A DNA stretch of 17,930 bases from NCBI GenBank assembly GCA_045538535.1, contig JAZSRN010000093.1:1-17930 (forward strand), written 5' to 3'. Below the pieces are notes generated by a model. The model was not told the origin of the DNA and did not search any database. It worked only from the letters and a program-made list of their open reading frames with translations. The translations under genes and the position numbers were made by a program. The stretch is from RUG14219 sp045538535 (lineage in GTDB: Bacteria; Cyanobacteriota; Vampirovibrionia; Gastranaerophilales; Gastranaerophilaceae). Positions 6,806 to 14,362 of the stretch are shown here, piece after piece (position 1 is the stretch's first letter; each line of letters begins with the position of its first letter).

Positions 6806-7930
6806 ATGAATAAGAAGAACATACTCATTGTATTCGGTACTCGTCCCGAAGTTATAAAATTAGCACCGGTAATACTCGAACTTAAAAAGTATCCCGAAAA
6901 ATATAATGTTATAATATGTAATACTGAACAGCAAAAAGAGCTTTCAAATCAAACATTAGCTTATTTTGGTTTGCGTGCAGATTTGAATTTGGATTGTATG
7001 CGTCCAAACCAATCACTTGCTGAGGTACAAATTCGCATTATGAATGCTCTTAATTCTGTATTTGATAACAATAATATTGATGCAACAATCGTACAAGGTG
7101 ATACAATGACAGTTTTGTGTGGTACATTGTGTTCTTTTTACAAAAAAGTTCCGGTTTTTCATGTTGAAGCGGGGTTGCGCTCCTACGATATCTATGAGCC
7201 TTTTCCGGAAGAGATTATGCGTCAGATGACGTCGAGGGTTGCCCAGATACATTTCGCGCCTACAGAGATTAATAAACAAGCGCTACTGAAGGAAAATATT
7301 AGTCAAGATAAAATTCATGTAGTTGGCAATACCGTAATTGATGCGTTGTTTTGTTTATCTGAATCAACAATTAAAAATGCAGAAAAATTTTTCACATCCA
7401 ATAATATAACAATTAATGATGATTTAGTACTTATTACAGCACATCGCCGCGAAAACCACGGAGAACGTATTGACTGTATATTAAACGCTATTGAATATCT
7501 TGCAAAGAGTTTTGAAGAACATACTTTTGTAATCCCGGTTCATCCAAACCCAAATGTCAAAGATAAAATATACGCAAGGTTAGGACAATTTAATAATATT
7601 AAATTATTAGACCCGCTCGATTATCCAAATTTAGTTTACTTGATGAAGCATGCAAAGCTTATATTAACCGATTCCGGAGGAATACAAGAAGAAGCACCAT
7701 CTTTTGGATGTCCTACACTTGTTATGAGATATGAAACTGAGAGAAAAGAAGGTATTGAGGCTGGTGTTTCTACGCTTGTAGGAGCTGATTTTGATAAAAT
7801 AGTAAATCTCAGCTCAAAAATATTAAATAAGCCTAAAGCTGAAACTCGCCTAAAAGCCACAAATCCTTATGGTAATGGAAAATCTGCCCTTTTAATTGAG
7901 CAGATTCTAAATAGTTACTTTAATAATTAA
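6806..7930 (+). CDS. wecB: UDP-N-acetylglucosamine 2-epimerase (non-hydrolysing)
   Basis: A 374-aa cytosolic enzyme interconverting UDP-GlcNAc and UDP-ManNAc, which feeds ManNAc-type sugars into surface polysaccharide or wall polymers. Diagnostic blocks in order are FGTRPEVIKLAPV (10-22), VQGDT (96-100), HVEAGLRS (119-126) with the catalytic-type E121, the EEIMR/HFAPTE region (135-154), TAHRRENHG (211-219) with H213, HPNPN (246-250), LTDSGGIQEEAP (287-298) and ETERKEGIEAG (310-320). The length is normal. No SD precedes the ATG and the promoter sits right against it, which suggests a leaderless transcript. The usual partner wecC is absent. The only other nucleotide-sugar gene here is the UDP-xylose synthase at 13374. 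Confidence 0.93.
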   Translation: MNKKNILIVFGTRPEVIKLAPVILELKKYPEKYNVIICNTEQQKELSNQTLAYFGLRADLNLDCMRPNQSLAEVQIRIMNALNSVFDNNNIDATIVQGDTMTVLCGTLCSFYKKVPVFHVEAGLRSYDIYEPFPEEIMRQMTSRVAQIHFAPTEINKQALLKENISQDKIHVVGNTVIDALFCLSESTIKNAEKFFTSNNITINDDLVLITAHRRENHGERIDCILNAIEYLAKSFEEHTFVIPVHPNPNVKDKIYARLGQFNNIKLLDPLDYPNLVYLMKHAKLILTDSGGIQEEAPSFGCPTLVMRYETERKEGIEAGVSTLVGADFDKIVNLSSKILNKPKAETRLKATNPYGNGKSALLIEQILNSYFNN

Positions 7931-7958
7931 TTAGGTAAATTAGTGGTTATTAGGGATA

Positions 7959-8606
7959 TTAAACTTTGTTTAAACTTGTGTACTTTCTTATTGTCTCAGG
8001 TCTTTTTACAGTGGACGAAACATAAGCAGAATTGCGAACTTTGTAATTTATACTAGGAATAGTAGTTATCTCATCACGATATTTTTTCATCAAACGCATT
8101 TCTCTATCCTTTATCTTCAAATCAAAAGCCAATGCATCTGATTTTTTCTTGGAATTAGATATTTTATTGATAACACTCATCAATACTAACAATCCAACCC
8201 CCGCAGCGAATTTATAACCGGTGTAATCATTGTGCATAGGCATAGGAGACGCGTTTGGAGTCTCAAAAATAACATTCGCTTTTTGTATATTTGGAGCTTG
8301 AATATAAACTTTTACTAGATTATCTCCTGCATTCTCAACGACAAAACTGTTAACATCTGAAACATTTCTGTATAGCGTTGATAATGAATTTGTTGTCGAC
8401 AAACCTTTTATTGAAAGCTCTAAAACTCCACTTTCGGTAAATTTTTTCTTAATTTTAGCCATTGAATCCGAACGTAAAATAATATTGTAACCTTTGTCGG
8501 TGCCTTCAAGCAAAACTGCGTTCAAAAGATTACTAGCAGCAAAAGTAACTTGCATTGAACATAGAATAGATATTATTAGTGTGATTTGTAAAATTAACTT
8601 TTTCAC
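7959..8606 (-). CDS. Exported AMIN-like domain membrane protein
   Basis: A 215-aa protein. From a GTG start it has a clear signal peptide: KK, a hydrophobic core LILQITLIISILC, and an AA site near residue 24. A beta-rich region at about 28-108 (NAVLLEGTDKGYNIILRSD, then alternating hydrophobics ending VKVYIQAPN) resembles the AMIN domain, which targets periplasmic amidases and PilQ to the wall. A single membrane helix lies at about 131-148, followed by a basic tail. An ATG at 8633 is in frame, but GGGGAG (8617-8612) is the SD for the GTG at 8606, and the likely promoter would start transcripts at about that ATG. It ends tail to tail with the epimerase gene. No enzymatic domain is visible; an envelope scaffold role is a guess. 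Confidence 0.6.
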   Translation of the reverse strand: MKKLILQITLIISILCSMQVTFAASNLLNAVLLEGTDKGYNIILRSDSMAKIKKKFTESGVLELSIKGLSTTNSLSTLYRNVSDVNSFVVENAGDNLVKVYIQAPNIQKANVIFETPNASPMPMHNDYTGYKFAAGVGLLVLMSVINKISNSKKKSDALAFDLKIKDREMRLMKKYRDEITTIPSINYKVRNSAYVSSTVKRPETIRKYTSLNKV

Positions 8607-8638
8607 TTTTTCTCCCCAATCTATTTTACACATTTAAT

Positions 8639-8667
8639 ATACTAGAGCTGCGTCAAATTAACATCAA
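8639..8667 (-). promoter_or_regulatory. Likely promoter of the AMIN-like gene
   Basis: On the minus strand TTGATG (8667-8662), 17 bases, then TAGTAT (8644-8639). Each hexamer is a 4/6 match. The start near 8632 would exclude the upstream ATG and supports the GTG start at 8606. Confidence 0.35.
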
Positions 8668-8694
8668 TCAAGATGTTTAAGATTTATCAATCAA
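8663..8694. repeat. Short direct repeat in a divergent promoter region
   Basis: ATCAATCAA occurs at 8663-8671 and again at 8686-8694, 23 bases apart (about two helical turns). The first copy overlaps the -35 of the minus-strand gene. A regulator-binding role is possible but not shown. Confidence 0.4.
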
Positions 8695-8777
8695 AAGGTT
8701 GATATTTATTATTGTTAAATTAAAATATATTTATTAATATGATCAATTGACTAAATAATAAACCTAAAGGAGACATC

Positions 8778-9293
8778 GTGGCAGATAATATAATAATTTT
8801 TTCGGGTAAACAATTTTCCGGCAAAGACACAGTAGCAAAGATTATGCTTGAACAAATGAAAAATTATAAACGCTGCGCAATGGGTGATATAATAAAACTT
8901 ACATACGGTAAAGAAAAAGGATTATCGTATGAAGAAATTGAGAAAAATAAATCACTTTATAGACCGGATTTAATTAAGCTTGGCAACTGGGGACGAGAAC
9001 AACACCCGGATTATTGGCTTAAAAAAATTATAGAACAATCCGGAAATATTATGGTTACAGATGTTAGAGTGTCACATGAATACGAAGTTTTTAAAGCAGC
9101 AGGCGCTATTACAATCAGAGTTGAAGCCTCGCGAGAAACTCGTGCCAAAAGAGGTGACTTGTTCGGAGAAGACGACGTAACTGAAATTGGCCTTGACCAT
9201 ATAACTGATTGGGATTTTGTAATTGACAACAATAGTGATTATGAAACACTTAAACAAAAAGTATTTGAGGTTATAAATAAAATAAACTCATAA
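8778..9293 (+). CDS. P-loop small-molecule kinase (phosphomevalonate kinase/dNMP kinase-like)
   Basis: A 171-aa P-loop kinase. The Walker A motif is GKQFSGKDT (10-18). A lid/acceptor region at about 35-70 contains MGDIIKLTYGKEKGLSYEE, then YRPDLIKLGNWGREQHPDYW. A VTDVRVSHEYE strand-loop (about 94-104) and a C-terminal GLDHITDWDFVIDN follow. The same order of features occurs in animal-type P-loop phosphomevalonate kinase (GKRKSGKD, an RxDMIxWGEEKR-like helix, SDTRR, GLDN..DFDWVIEN). Phage-type deoxynucleoside monophosphate kinases share the fold, so the substrate is open. The start is GTG with AAAGGAG just upstream; TTGTTA (8712-8717) and TAATAT (8735-8740) may be the promoter. Its stop is 1 base from the stop of the convergent 742-aa gene. 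Confidence 0.75.
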   Translation: MADNIIIFSGKQFSGKDTVAKIMLEQMKNYKRCAMGDIIKLTYGKEKGLSYEEIEKNKSLYRPDLIKLGNWGREQHPDYWLKKIIEQSGNIMVTDVRVSHEYEVFKAAGAITIRVEASRETRAKRGDLFGEDDVTEIGLDHITDWDFVIDNNSDYETLKQKVFEVINKINS

Positions 9294-9294
9294 A

Positions 9295-11523
9295 TTAAGA
9301 ATAAATCTTAAATGTGCGACCAATATTTTTCTCAATTACAGATTTAATCGATTCATATTCTGTTTGTAATGAAGTATGCTCAGTATCGATATTTTTCAAT
9401 TCTAAATCGTATCTTTGGTCTTTAGCTTTAATTTTATTCATTGTGCGGTTGTATTCAGCTTCAGCAATTGTAACGGCTTCCGTATCGGTTTGCTCAGTAA
9501 TATCACTACAAGCACCATATTCAAAAGATTTCCAAGCTAAAGCCGAATCTACTTGCTCCATTACAACAAGACCACTTTCTAAGGCAAATCTAATCCACTC
9601 TTTACTTGAAGCTAGACCATCTTGTAATGTTGTATAGCCTTGTTGCATTCTATTATATAAATTTGTGTACCATTGAGCTTTAGAATAAGCATCTTGATTG
9701 CCGGTTGGATCTGTTTTATCAACCCATGCGTATGTAGGCTCACCATAAGCATTGAAAAGCGTTTCTAAGACATGGAAATCAATAACTGGTTGAAATTCAG
9801 CATCAATTTTCCAAGAGTTATCTTTTTCTTTGTCATATGCATATTCCATTAATGACTCATATGACAAATAATATTGCCATTCTGATTTAGGAATATTAGC
9901 TCCATTGCGCGATACAGCATCTATAAATACAATATCAGCTAATGTATTAACTGCTCCTTGTGTATCACTAATTGCATTCGTATAATTTGTCAAAGCAGAG
10001 GTATCACCATTAAAAGTCGTTGCCGTCAAATTAAACCAATCAATATATTGAGGATATGTTCTTAATAAATTATCACGAATTGACTTTGCAACTTTATTGG
10101 CTTTACTCCAATCTGAACTATTAGTGGTACTTGTATAGTTAATATCAGATTGTGTACTATTTACCAGCCAATATTCAGTAGTAGATTCTATATCATATTT
10201 ACCCGTGGCGGAATCTTGGACGCCATCACGGTCTTCAAATGTTACTATTTTAAACCCTTGATAACCTAATAAACTTCCATCCGTATCATATTTTGGATTT
10301 ATATATTCTATGTATTCTTGGCATTGATACAAATCACCCTCTTCATATGTAAATGTAGCTGAACTCATATCAGCTATATCGCTTCTAGTATAGCTACCAT
10401 CATCATTAAGTTTAAGCTTCACAACAGAACTGATACAACCATTATCATTATAACTTACAGCCAAAAATGAACGACTAGTATCCGCGCTATCACGTCCAAT
10501 AAATGTAGCATGCTTAACTTCTTGTTTAGCACCAGAAGCATCATAGTACACATAATCTTTATCTTGTTCTACTGCCTCAGTATCACTTGTATTAGATTGT
10601 TGCCAATTATTAGCTTGATCTATAAAACTTCCTAAATAATCGTACGCAACAGTACCCGCAGTTGGACCTAATTGACCTCTTAATGAATGGAGTATATTAT
10701 TTAGCTCATTCATATATCGTTCAATCATATAAGATTCTGTTGTTTCAGTTATTTTAGATGGAATTGTTTCAAGCGTCTCAGTTGCTGGTTCATTTACGGG
10801 TTTTTTATACCAAGCATAAGGCTCATATTTACCTTTCATTTCTTTTATAAACTTATTAACATGTGGGGCCGCAATAGATGAAACCGTATCGTATTTAATT
10901 AACAAATCTTCCATTGCATTTGTATAGGCAATAAATTTTTCATCGGTCGGAATCTTATCATAACCTATATGCTTAATGCCATCTAGTTCTTCACCTAAAT
11001 ACATTGCTTTTAATTCCTCAAGCGTATAGCCAACACCATTTGGTTTTGTTAAATAAACCGGTATTTCATTTCCATTTTCATCGTAGTTGCTATATAAATA
11101 TAATCCTTTTGCATCATCAACATATTTACCAAGATTGTTTTCATTAAAGAATGATGTTTCATATTTAAGACCATATTGTTCAAGAAAACCGTCAAGGTCA
11201 CTTGATCTTTGGAAGTTATATGCATCAGTTTCAGAAACCAAAATATTTCCATTTTGATTTGCCAAACCGTATTGGTTATTATAAGGATTAAATGCTGTTA
11301 ACGCATTAAATGTCAAATCTTGATAAGATTTGTTGTTATCTTTATCATAATTTGCAAACATCATTTTTGCATTATTAAGGGCTGCCACATAAGTATCACT
11401 GGCATTTGAGCTTTCAGTTGCTAGTCTGATTTTTTGGTTATTAATCAGCTGAGCTCTTAACTCATTATCCGACAAACGAGATGTTATTGATAGTAATCTT
11501 GCTTGTGAAGCTGCCAATCCCAT
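9295..11523 (-). CDS. Large lineage-specific protein (MGLAASQARLL family) under a sigma-28-type promoter
   Basis: A 742-aa protein with no enzyme domain that I recognise. The N-terminal 60 residues (MGLAASQARLLSITSRLSD, NELRAQ, KIRLATE) form an amphipathic helix. The C-terminal 65 (NRTMNKIKAKDQRYDLELKNID and SLQTEYESIKSVIEKNI, ending RTFKIYS) predict a coiled coil. The middle is acidic, rich in Tyr, Asn, Thr and Asp, and poor in Cys. There is no signal peptide. Paired helical ends around a variable core recall flagellin/hook-associated proteins, though no flagellin signature is present. I recall similar ends in uncharacterised Melainabacteria proteins. The nearest SD-like site (AAGGA) is about 14 bases from the ATG, which is far. 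A near-consensus FliA promoter lies upstream. Probable role: a flagellar-regulon exported or structural protein (inference). Confidence 0.7.
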   Translation of the reverse strand: MGLAASQARLLSITSRLSDNELRAQLINNQKIRLATESSNASDTYVAALNNAKMMFANYDKDNNKSYQDLTFNALTAFNPYNNQYGLANQNGNILVSETDAYNFQRSSDLDGFLEQYGLKYETSFFNENNLGKYVDDAKGLYLYSNYDENGNEIPVYLTKPNGVGYTLEELKAMYLGEELDGIKHIGYDKIPTDEKFIAYTNAMEDLLIKYDTVSSIAAPHVNKFIKEMKGKYEPYAWYKKPVNEPATETLETIPSKITETTESYMIERYMNELNNILHSLRGQLGPTAGTVAYDYLGSFIDQANNWQQSNTSDTEAVEQDKDYVYYDASGAKQEVKHATFIGRDSADTSRSFLAVSYNDNGCISSVVKLKLNDDGSYTRSDIADMSSATFTYEEGDLYQCQEYIEYINPKYDTDGSLLGYQGFKIVTFEDRDGVQDSATGKYDIESTTEYWLVNSTQSDINYTSTTNSSDWSKANKVAKSIRDNLLRTYPQYIDWFNLTATTFNGDTSALTNYTNAISDTQGAVNTLADIVFIDAVSRNGANIPKSEWQYYLSYESLMEYAYDKEKDNSWKIDAEFQPVIDFHVLETLFNAYGEPTYAWVDKTDPTGNQDAYSKAQWYTNLYNRMQQGYTTLQDGLASSKEWIRFALESGLVVMEQVDSALAWKSFEYGACSDITEQTDTEAVTIAEAEYNRTMNKIKAKDQRYDLELKNIDTEHTSLQTEYESIKSVIEKNIGRTFKIYS

Positions 11524-11566
11524 AGTTAGTAACTTAGTCCTTTCAATTCCTTTTTACTTGATATGG

Positions 11567-11593
11567 TTATCGGAATAAAATCTTGAAACTTTA
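11567..11593 (-). promoter_or_regulatory. Sigma-28 (FliA)-type promoter
   Basis: The minus strand reads TAAAGTTT (11593-11586), 11 bases, then TCCGATAA (11574-11567). The classic flagellar sigma-28 consensus is TAAAGTTT-N11-GCCGATAA, so this matches 15 of 16 positions with exact spacing. The predicted start near 11560 gives a leader of about 37 bases for the 742-aa gene. Confidence 0.8.
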
Positions 11594-11621
11594 GGATTAA
11601 ATGGCAAATGTTACAAAATGT

Positions 11622-12659
11622 TTACAAATTTTTTACAAGATTTTCAAGTTTTTTCAACTTCAATCTGTCAGTTCCGATTCCACATAACAACATTGTTGAT
11701 TGCAAACTTGTCTTTTCATCTTCAATTCTAAATTTTTCATAAAGTATATTCGATAATTCTTCACCGGAAAGCCCATTTTTCTTGATATTAATTTTAGTAA
11801 TATCCGGTGCAAATATATCAAGAGCAGACTTTTCATTTAATATTTGCTGTAACTCGTCTAGCAAACGATTTAGAACTTTTTTACCCCGTACTGAAAATAA
11901 GAAACGTACATTTGTTTCAATCGAAGCCAACATAGGATATGAAGGTGAAGTTGTGTTAATTTTGGCAAGAGAACTTTTTACATCAAGGTTTGTATTTGTA
12001 TGCAAAAGTGCGGTAGGATTTAATCCACCCGCCGTTTTATGCAAAGATTGAACCGTAAAATCAGCAATTTTTACGGCCGAAGTAGGTAATTTATCCGAAA
12101 AAGGATATAATGCTCCATGAGCCTCATCGACAATCAAATAAGTTCCATATTTTTCACAAACTTTTTTTAATTTAACAATATCCGAAACAACGCCTTGATA
12201 AGTCGGAGAAGTTACAATAATTGCTTTTATTTTGGTATTTTCTAATATATTCTCAAGAATTTCGGGCGATAATTTATCGGGAATTCCCCAACCTTCAATC
12301 ATAGGTAATTCGTAATAAACCGCTTCGCATCCAGCCAAGTCAACTGCATTTTTGTGACAACAATGTGCTTCTTCCCAGATTAAAACTTTATCATTTTTAA
12401 CACAACACGCTAAAACTGATGCAATAATTCCGGAGGAAGAACCATTTGTCAAGAATAATGTTTGCTTAACATCATACAATTTAGCAACTTTAGTTTGGGC
12501 TTTTTCTAATTCATCAATCGGATTATATGTGTCAGTTTCTGAAATATCGTACTTATAAAAGCCTCTAAATTTTGGCACTATAAATAATTTGCCGGCATGA
12601 CTAGGCGTTGTAAACAAAGTCTTATCGCATTTTTTCTTTAATAAACTAAGCAAACTCAT
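11622..12659 (-). CDS. PLP-dependent enzyme, Orn/Lys/Arg decarboxylase fold, short form
   Basis: A 345-aa fold-type I PLP enzyme resembling the major domain of basic amino-acid decarboxylases (SpeA/YaaO group). The N-terminus has TPSHAG (18-23), like the TPGHxG of that family. TNGSSSG (71-77) would hold the phosphate, WEEAHCCHKN (95-104) is the ring-stacking region, VDEAHGA (177-183) gives the cofactor Asp (D178) and SLHKTAGG (205-212) the Schiff-base Lys (K208). It is shorter than the usual 450-500 or more residues because the C-terminal decarboxylase domain is missing, so it may be an aminotransferase-like variant. It starts 1 base after the PilZ gene stop and must be cotranscribed with it. 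Arginine or lysine decarboxylation is possible but not proven. Confidence 0.8.
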   Translation of the reverse strand: MSLLSLLKKKCDKTLFTTPSHAGKLFIVPKFRGFYKYDISETDTYNPIDELEKAQTKVAKLYDVKQTLFLTNGSSSGIIASVLACCVKNDKVLIWEEAHCCHKNAVDLAGCEAVYYELPMIEGWGIPDKLSPEILENILENTKIKAIIVTSPTYQGVVSDIVKLKKVCEKYGTYLIVDEAHGALYPFSDKLPTSAVKIADFTVQSLHKTAGGLNPTALLHTNTNLDVKSSLAKINTTSPSYPMLASIETNVRFLFSVRGKKVLNRLLDELQQILNEKSALDIFAPDITKINIKKNGLSGEELSNILYEKFRIEDEKTSLQSTMLLCGIGTDRLKLKKLENLVKNL

Positions 12660-12660
12660 C

Positions 12661-13251
12661 TTATTTATTTTTTATTTCCAAATTGCGTTTTGCACAGTAT
12701 TGGATTAACACCATTTTATTTACATTTGACTCGTAAACAAATCTGCCGGAAATAGTATAACCACCGCCATTTTTCTTTTCTATACGAATTGGAGAAAATA
12801 CACATTCTACATTTTGCGCAGACGATAACGGCAAAGAAACCTTGTATTCAGATTCAATATTAACATTTGCATTTGTAACTAATTTCATACCACCTGCAGA
12901 AATATCAAGAGTGTTAATTGTAACATTTTGATTTTCAGATGACATCTCTAAAGTATGGTTATATTTTACACGAGTGTATTGACGTCTTTGTAAAAACTTA
13001 TGTTTTGCCGGAGACGCAACAACTATTGTTTTCCCTTCTATTGAAAGAGGATATGAATTGAATGATAAAGTACCATGATTTGTATTGGTATAAAATTCAC
13101 AATAATTATGTTTCATAAAACCTTGTGCATCATACTCTAACTCAACCGTAAATTTATCCGGTTGAACATCAGTAATGACACCTTTATTAGCACATTTAAA
13201 ATCATGTGGAACAACTAAAACTTGTTTATCTTTTTCGATTAATTCTCTCAT
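12661..13251 (-). CDS. PilZ domain protein with YcgR-like N-terminus
   Basis: A protein of about 196 aa. An N-terminal beta-rich domain (about 1-80) resembles the YcgR N-terminal region. A PilZ domain follows, with the c-di-GMP signature RQYTR (RxxxR, 90-94) and DISAGG (D116, S118, G121; DxSxxG). All c-di-GMP-binding residues of these motifs are present, so ligand binding is expected. Proteins of this layout act as flagellar brakes or regulate adhesion and secretion. An ATG at 13263 is in frame but lies in the GAGG SD for the ATG at 13251, which I choose. A TATAAT at 13272-13267 and a perfect 9+2+9 dyad overlap upstream. The PLP enzyme gene follows directly. Confidence 0.88.
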   Translation of the reverse strand: MRELIEKDKQVLVVPHDFKCANKGVITDVQPDKFTVELEYDAQGFMKHNYCEFYTNTNHGTLSFNSYPLSIEGKTIVVASPAKHKFLQRRQYTRVKYNHTLEMSSENQNVTINTLDISAGGMKLVTNANVNIESEYKVSLPLSSAQNVECVFSPIRIEKKNGGGYTISGRFVYESNVNKMVLIQYCAKRNLEIKNK

Positions 13252-13266
13252 TTGAAACCTCATTAC

Positions 13267-13288
13267 ATTATACTTTACATAAAGTATA
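13267..13288 (-). promoter_or_regulatory. PilZ gene -10 box overlapped by a perfect palindrome
   Basis: The minus strand carries TATAAT (13272-13267). Overlapping it is the inverted repeat TATACTTTA-CA-TAAAGTATA (13269-13288), with 9-bp arms, no mismatches and a 2-base centre. It resembles a repressor operator. No good -35 is seen. Confidence 0.5.
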
Positions 13289-13322
13289 CCGCACTAATAA
13301 AATTTTGTCATTATCTTAACAT

Positions 13323-13352
13323 TTGCTAAAAATATACAATATATGTTATTAT
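13323..13352 (+). promoter_or_regulatory. Promoter of the UDP-glucuronate decarboxylase gene
   Basis: TTGCTA (13323-13328), 18 bases, then TATTAT (13347-13352) preceded by TGT, making an extended -10 (TGTTATTAT). It starts a leader of about 15 bases before the TGGAGAAG SD. Confidence 0.5.
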
Positions 13353-13373
13353 AAACACTGTGGAGAAGAAATC

Positions 13374-14312
13374 ATGAAAAGAATACTTATAACCGGCGGA
13401 GCTGGATTTATCGGAAGCCATCTTAGTGAAAGACTATTAAATGAGGGTAATGAAGTAATTTGCGTTGACAACTTTTTTACCGGCTCTAAAGACAATATCA
13501 AACATTTGTTAGAAAACAAAAATTTCGAACTCGTACGTCACGATATTACAAAAGAATATTTTGCCGAAGTTGACGAAATTTACAATTTAGCTTGTCCTGC
13601 AAGTCCACCGCATTATCAATATAATGCAATCAAAACCATTAAAACCAATGTTTTAGGTGTACTAAACATGCTTGGTCTTGCAAAAAGATGTAATGCAAAA
13701 ATTTTGCAAGCATCAACAAGTGAAGTTTACGGTGATCCTCATGAACATCCGCAAAAAGAAACCTATTGGGGCAACGTAAACCCGATTGGTATCAGAAGCT
13801 GTTATGACGAAGGCAAAAGATGCGCCGAAACGTTAATGATGGATTATCACAGACAGCATAATGTGCAAGCAAGAATTATAAGAATCTTCAACACTTATGG
13901 TCCTAATATGGCTGAAAATGATGGACGTGTAGTTTCTAACTTTATAATCCAAGCGCTAAAAAATGAAGATATAACTATTTATGGTGATGGCAGCCAAACT
14001 CGTTCGTTCTGTTATGTTTCGGATCTTGTTGAAGGCATGATTAAAATGATGAATAACAAATCAGATTTTATAGGACCGGTAAACCTTGGAAATCCGAGTG
14101 AACGAACGATTAAAGAATTTGCAGAACTAATAATTGATTTAACAAATTCAAACTCAAAAATAATATACAAACCTCTTCCAAAGGACGATCCTACTCGTAG
14201 AAAACCTGATATTTCGGTTGCAAAAGAAATATTAAATTGGGAACCAAAAGTGGATATACGTGATGGTTTGATGAGTACAATTAATTATTTTGAAAGAAAA
14301 ATTAACAATTAA
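13374..14312 (+). CDS. uxs: UDP-glucuronate decarboxylase (UDP-xylose synthase)
   Basis: A 312-aa short-chain dehydrogenase-type nucleotide-sugar enzyme that converts UDP-glucuronate to UDP-xylose with a bound NAD+. Domains and motifs: the Rossmann GGAGFIGSH (8-16), VDNFFTGSKDNI (31-42), and the UXS-specific LACPASPPHYQYN (72-84). STSEVYGDP (114-122) carries catalytic T115 and E117, with the SCYDEGKR motif (142-149) giving Y144 and K148. RIFNTYGPNM (170-179) and GDGSQTRSFCYV (204-215) follow. The ACPASPPHYQ and SCYDEGKR blocks separate it from dTDP-glucose dehydratases and UDP-glucose epimerases. An in-frame ATG at 13323 is rejected because the SD GGAG (13362-13365) fixes 13374. UDP-xylose would feed surface polysaccharides; the donor enzyme Ugd is not here. 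Confidence 0.93.
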   Translation: MKRILITGGAGFIGSHLSERLLNEGNEVICVDNFFTGSKDNIKHLLENKNFELVRHDITKEYFAEVDEIYNLACPASPPHYQYNAIKTIKTNVLGVLNMLGLAKRCNAKILQASTSEVYGDPHEHPQKETYWGNVNPIGIRSCYDEGKRCAETLMMDYHRQHNVQARIIRIFNTYGPNMAENDGRVVSNFIIQALKNEDITIYGDGSQTRSFCYVSDLVEGMIKMMNNKSDFIGPVNLGNPSERTIKEFAELIIDLTNSNSKIIYKPLPKDDPTRRKPDISVAKEILNWEPKVDIRDGLMSTINYFERKINN

Positions 14313-14362
14313 TGGCAAATTTTTTTTTGTGCATACTTTAAATGGTATCAGAAGGATGAATT

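Noticed and set aside
6700..6828. N-terminal extension of the glutaredoxin, up to 121 aa
   Set aside because: The extension crosses the promoter and SD of the gene itself; ATG 6699 has ideal SD spacing and the family length.
7959..7973. TTAAAC-TTT-GTTTAA dyad as a terminator between convergent genes
   Set aside because: It is the coding end of the minus gene, has a weak AT stem and lacks a T tract.
11611..11640. Three TTACAA-type near-repeats after the PLP gene
   Set aside because: The units are short, AT-rich and irregular, and overlap the stop codon; likely chance in this base composition.
13323..13373. Earlier ATG for the UDP-glucuronate decarboxylase
   Set aside because: The added residues are not Rossmann-like and overlap the promoter; the GGAG SD fits the ATG at 13374.
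14320..14328. T9 run after the UDP-xylose synthase gene as terminator
   Set aside because: No hairpin precedes it, so an intrinsic terminator is not supported.
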